A DNA stretch of 64,000 bases from Halovivax limisalsi (GTDB lineage: Archaea > Halobacteriota > Halobacteria > Halobacteriales > Natrialbaceae). Numbering within the stretch: position 1 is the first letter of the stretch; each line of letters starts with the position of its first letter. Shown here piece by piece: positions 63,199 to 64,000 of this stretch. A program made the position numbers and the translations under genes. Under the pieces are notes generated by a model. That model was not told the DNA's origin. It did no database searches and saw only the letters and a list, made by a program, of their open reading frames with translations. Location: positions 3,534,001 to 3,598,000 of the forward strand of contig NZ_CP095757.1 of the NCBI RefSeq assembly GCF_023093535.1, read 5' to 3'.

Positions 63199-63313
63199 TC
63201 GGCGTCGCGGGCGAAAAACGGGTCGGTTTCAACCGTCGCAATGTGGAGAGAAGTGACGGGTTCATCGGACACTCTCCCGACCCCTCGTTTCCAGTTTCGA
63301 AAGCCTCGTGCGG

Positions 63314-64000
63314 TCAGGCCTCGTGAATCCGCTCGCCCCGGTTCAACCGGGTAGCGATCGAGAAGGTCTGCTCGGCCTCGCGTCGGGTCGGGAAGTGTGC
63401 AGCCATGTAGCGTGCCGTGGCGATCATGGGGAGTCTGCGATCGCGCTCGGTCTCCGCGAGGTCGTGCTGGCGGAACGCGGCCTCGACGTTCTGCAGGGTG
63501 TGAAAGCCGGCGTCCTCGCGGAGGAGTCCGTGCCCGAGGGTCCGTTTGAGTTCGTCGACGTCGCCCCCCGTATCGAAGTGCGCCGCGACTAAGCGACCCG
63601 CCTCGTTCACCGATCCCTCCTCGTCGAAGGTCTCGAGCAGGGCCGACCGGATGTCGGCCGGATCGCGATCGGACTCGGTCTCGCCGGGGGCCGGAACCGG
63701 CGCGGGCGGCGTATTGAGGAACCGATCGAGGTAGACGCTCATCGCCGCGTCGAAGACCCCGCGGTAGAGCGCCGGGGCGTCGGTTCGACGGGCGGCCTGG
63801 TGGACCGCGTTCGCGTACGTGAACGTGTGGTGGACGGTGTTCCAGTCGTTGAACTCGTTGGCCGTCCCGAAGCGGGCGACGCGCGTGGCGGCGGCGCGAC
63901 TCACCTCGGCCGCGAGTGTCGCCGAATCAGCGCCGTTGCGGACCGCCTCTGCGAGGGCGTCGACGATCGCCTCGGGATCGTCGCTCAACAGCGTCTCGCG
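63314..64000 (-). CDS. Uncharacterised protein, C-terminal part (cut by window edge)
   Basis: The frame stays open to the right edge, so its start is outside the window and 229 codons including the stop are visible. Landmarks are RVARFGTANEFNDWNTVHHTFTYANAVHQAARR and GVFDAAMSVYLDRFLNTPPAPVP, followed by an all-helical C-terminus. I recall similar N-terminal segments in bacterial proteins linked to Rieske domains, but no Rieske motif is in view. The repeated histidines could bind a metal. A TTG at 63986-63988 could in principle be a start. Confidence 0.6.
   Translation of the reverse strand, partial: RETLLSDDPEAIVDALAEAVRNGADSATLAAEVSRAAATRVARFGTANEFNDWNTVHHTFTYANAVHQAARRTDAPALYRGVFDAAMSVYLDRFLNTPPAPVPAPGETESDRDPADIRSALLETFDEEGSVNEAGRLVAAHFDTGGDVDELKRTLGHGLLREDAGFHTLQNVEAAFRQHDLAETERDRRLPMIATARYMAAHFPTRREAEQTFSIATRLNRGERIHEA

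Noticed and set aside
1-64000. CRISPR array or complete insertion sequence
   Set aside because: No regularly spaced repeat array and no transposase or integrase gene was seen; the only array-like signal is the three tRNA-Asp ends.

Overview
The window comes from a haloarchaeon (class Halobacteria), probably a chromosome. The DNA is very GC-rich and the proteins are acidic. It carries the split archaeal RNA polymerase genes rpoH-B''-B'-A'-A'' with nusA, rps12 and rps7, together with aEF-2, ribosomal protein L10e/uL16, SepF, TrmB- and bacterio-opsin-activator-type regulators, the RPA3/RPAP3 pair, Tsr3, a phosphorylating archaeal-type GAPDH and many Tat signals. Most starts fit leaderless transcription, with a TATA-like box about 26-30 bases upstream of the start codon. 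No rRNA, CRISPR array or complete transposon was seen.

Layout. 1-5.3 kb: copper ATPase (cut by the window edge) behind an AsnC/TRASH metal-responsive regulator, a sodium:solute symporter, SepF, a glutaredoxin-like protein, TrmB and an SMR exporter. 5.4-7.3 kb: a Fic protein facing a winged-helix/PemK-type toxin-antitoxin pair. 7.3-13.2 kb: a Tat-exported neutral-ceramidase-like protein, a bat-type regulator, and a two-gene operon of a PLP alanine-racemase-fold enzyme plus an FAD aldonolactone oxidase. 13.5-16.9 kb: aEF-2 and a DUF5781-type protein. 16.9-24.5 kb: an accessory stretch with an AT-rich Tat-secreted protein and lipoprotein, a PAP2 phosphatase, a PKD/TIM-barrel exoprotein, a broken MFS transporter and an AIR-synthase-like enzyme. 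24.5-34 kb: the RNA polymerase/ribosomal protein operon.

34.1-36.9 kb: a tRNA-Asp gene followed by two further copies of its 3' end (attachment-site-like scars), a PD-(D/E)XK nuclease and a PrsW protease. 37-44.5 kb: AI-2E-type permease, FNT channel, a phage-like protein of unknown function, a lipid kinase, a small membrane protein and a two-subunit GMC dehydrogenase. 44.8-52.5 kb: a large bat regulator, two Pcm paralogues, a zinc-finger protein, an M29 aminopeptidase, GAPDH and Hsp20. 52.6-64 kb: an ATP-grasp ligase, L10e, a site-2 protease, an HNH protein beside a tRNA-His gene, an RHH regulator, a DUF892 protein, RPA3/RPAP3, Tsr3 and a protein cut by the right edge.

The most unusual signals are the triplicated tRNA-Asp 3' end, an exact 65-bp copy of an internal rimK-like gene segment (bounded by GATC) upstream of rpa3, a recurrent hairpin element behind both the aEF-2 and L10e genes, a microhomology deletion that broke the MFS gene, the racemase-fold/lactone-oxidase operon, and a ceramidase-like exoprotein that keeps its zinc ligands but not the usual nucleophile serine. 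I saw no single clearly new defence or biosynthetic system. These are candidates rather than proofs.
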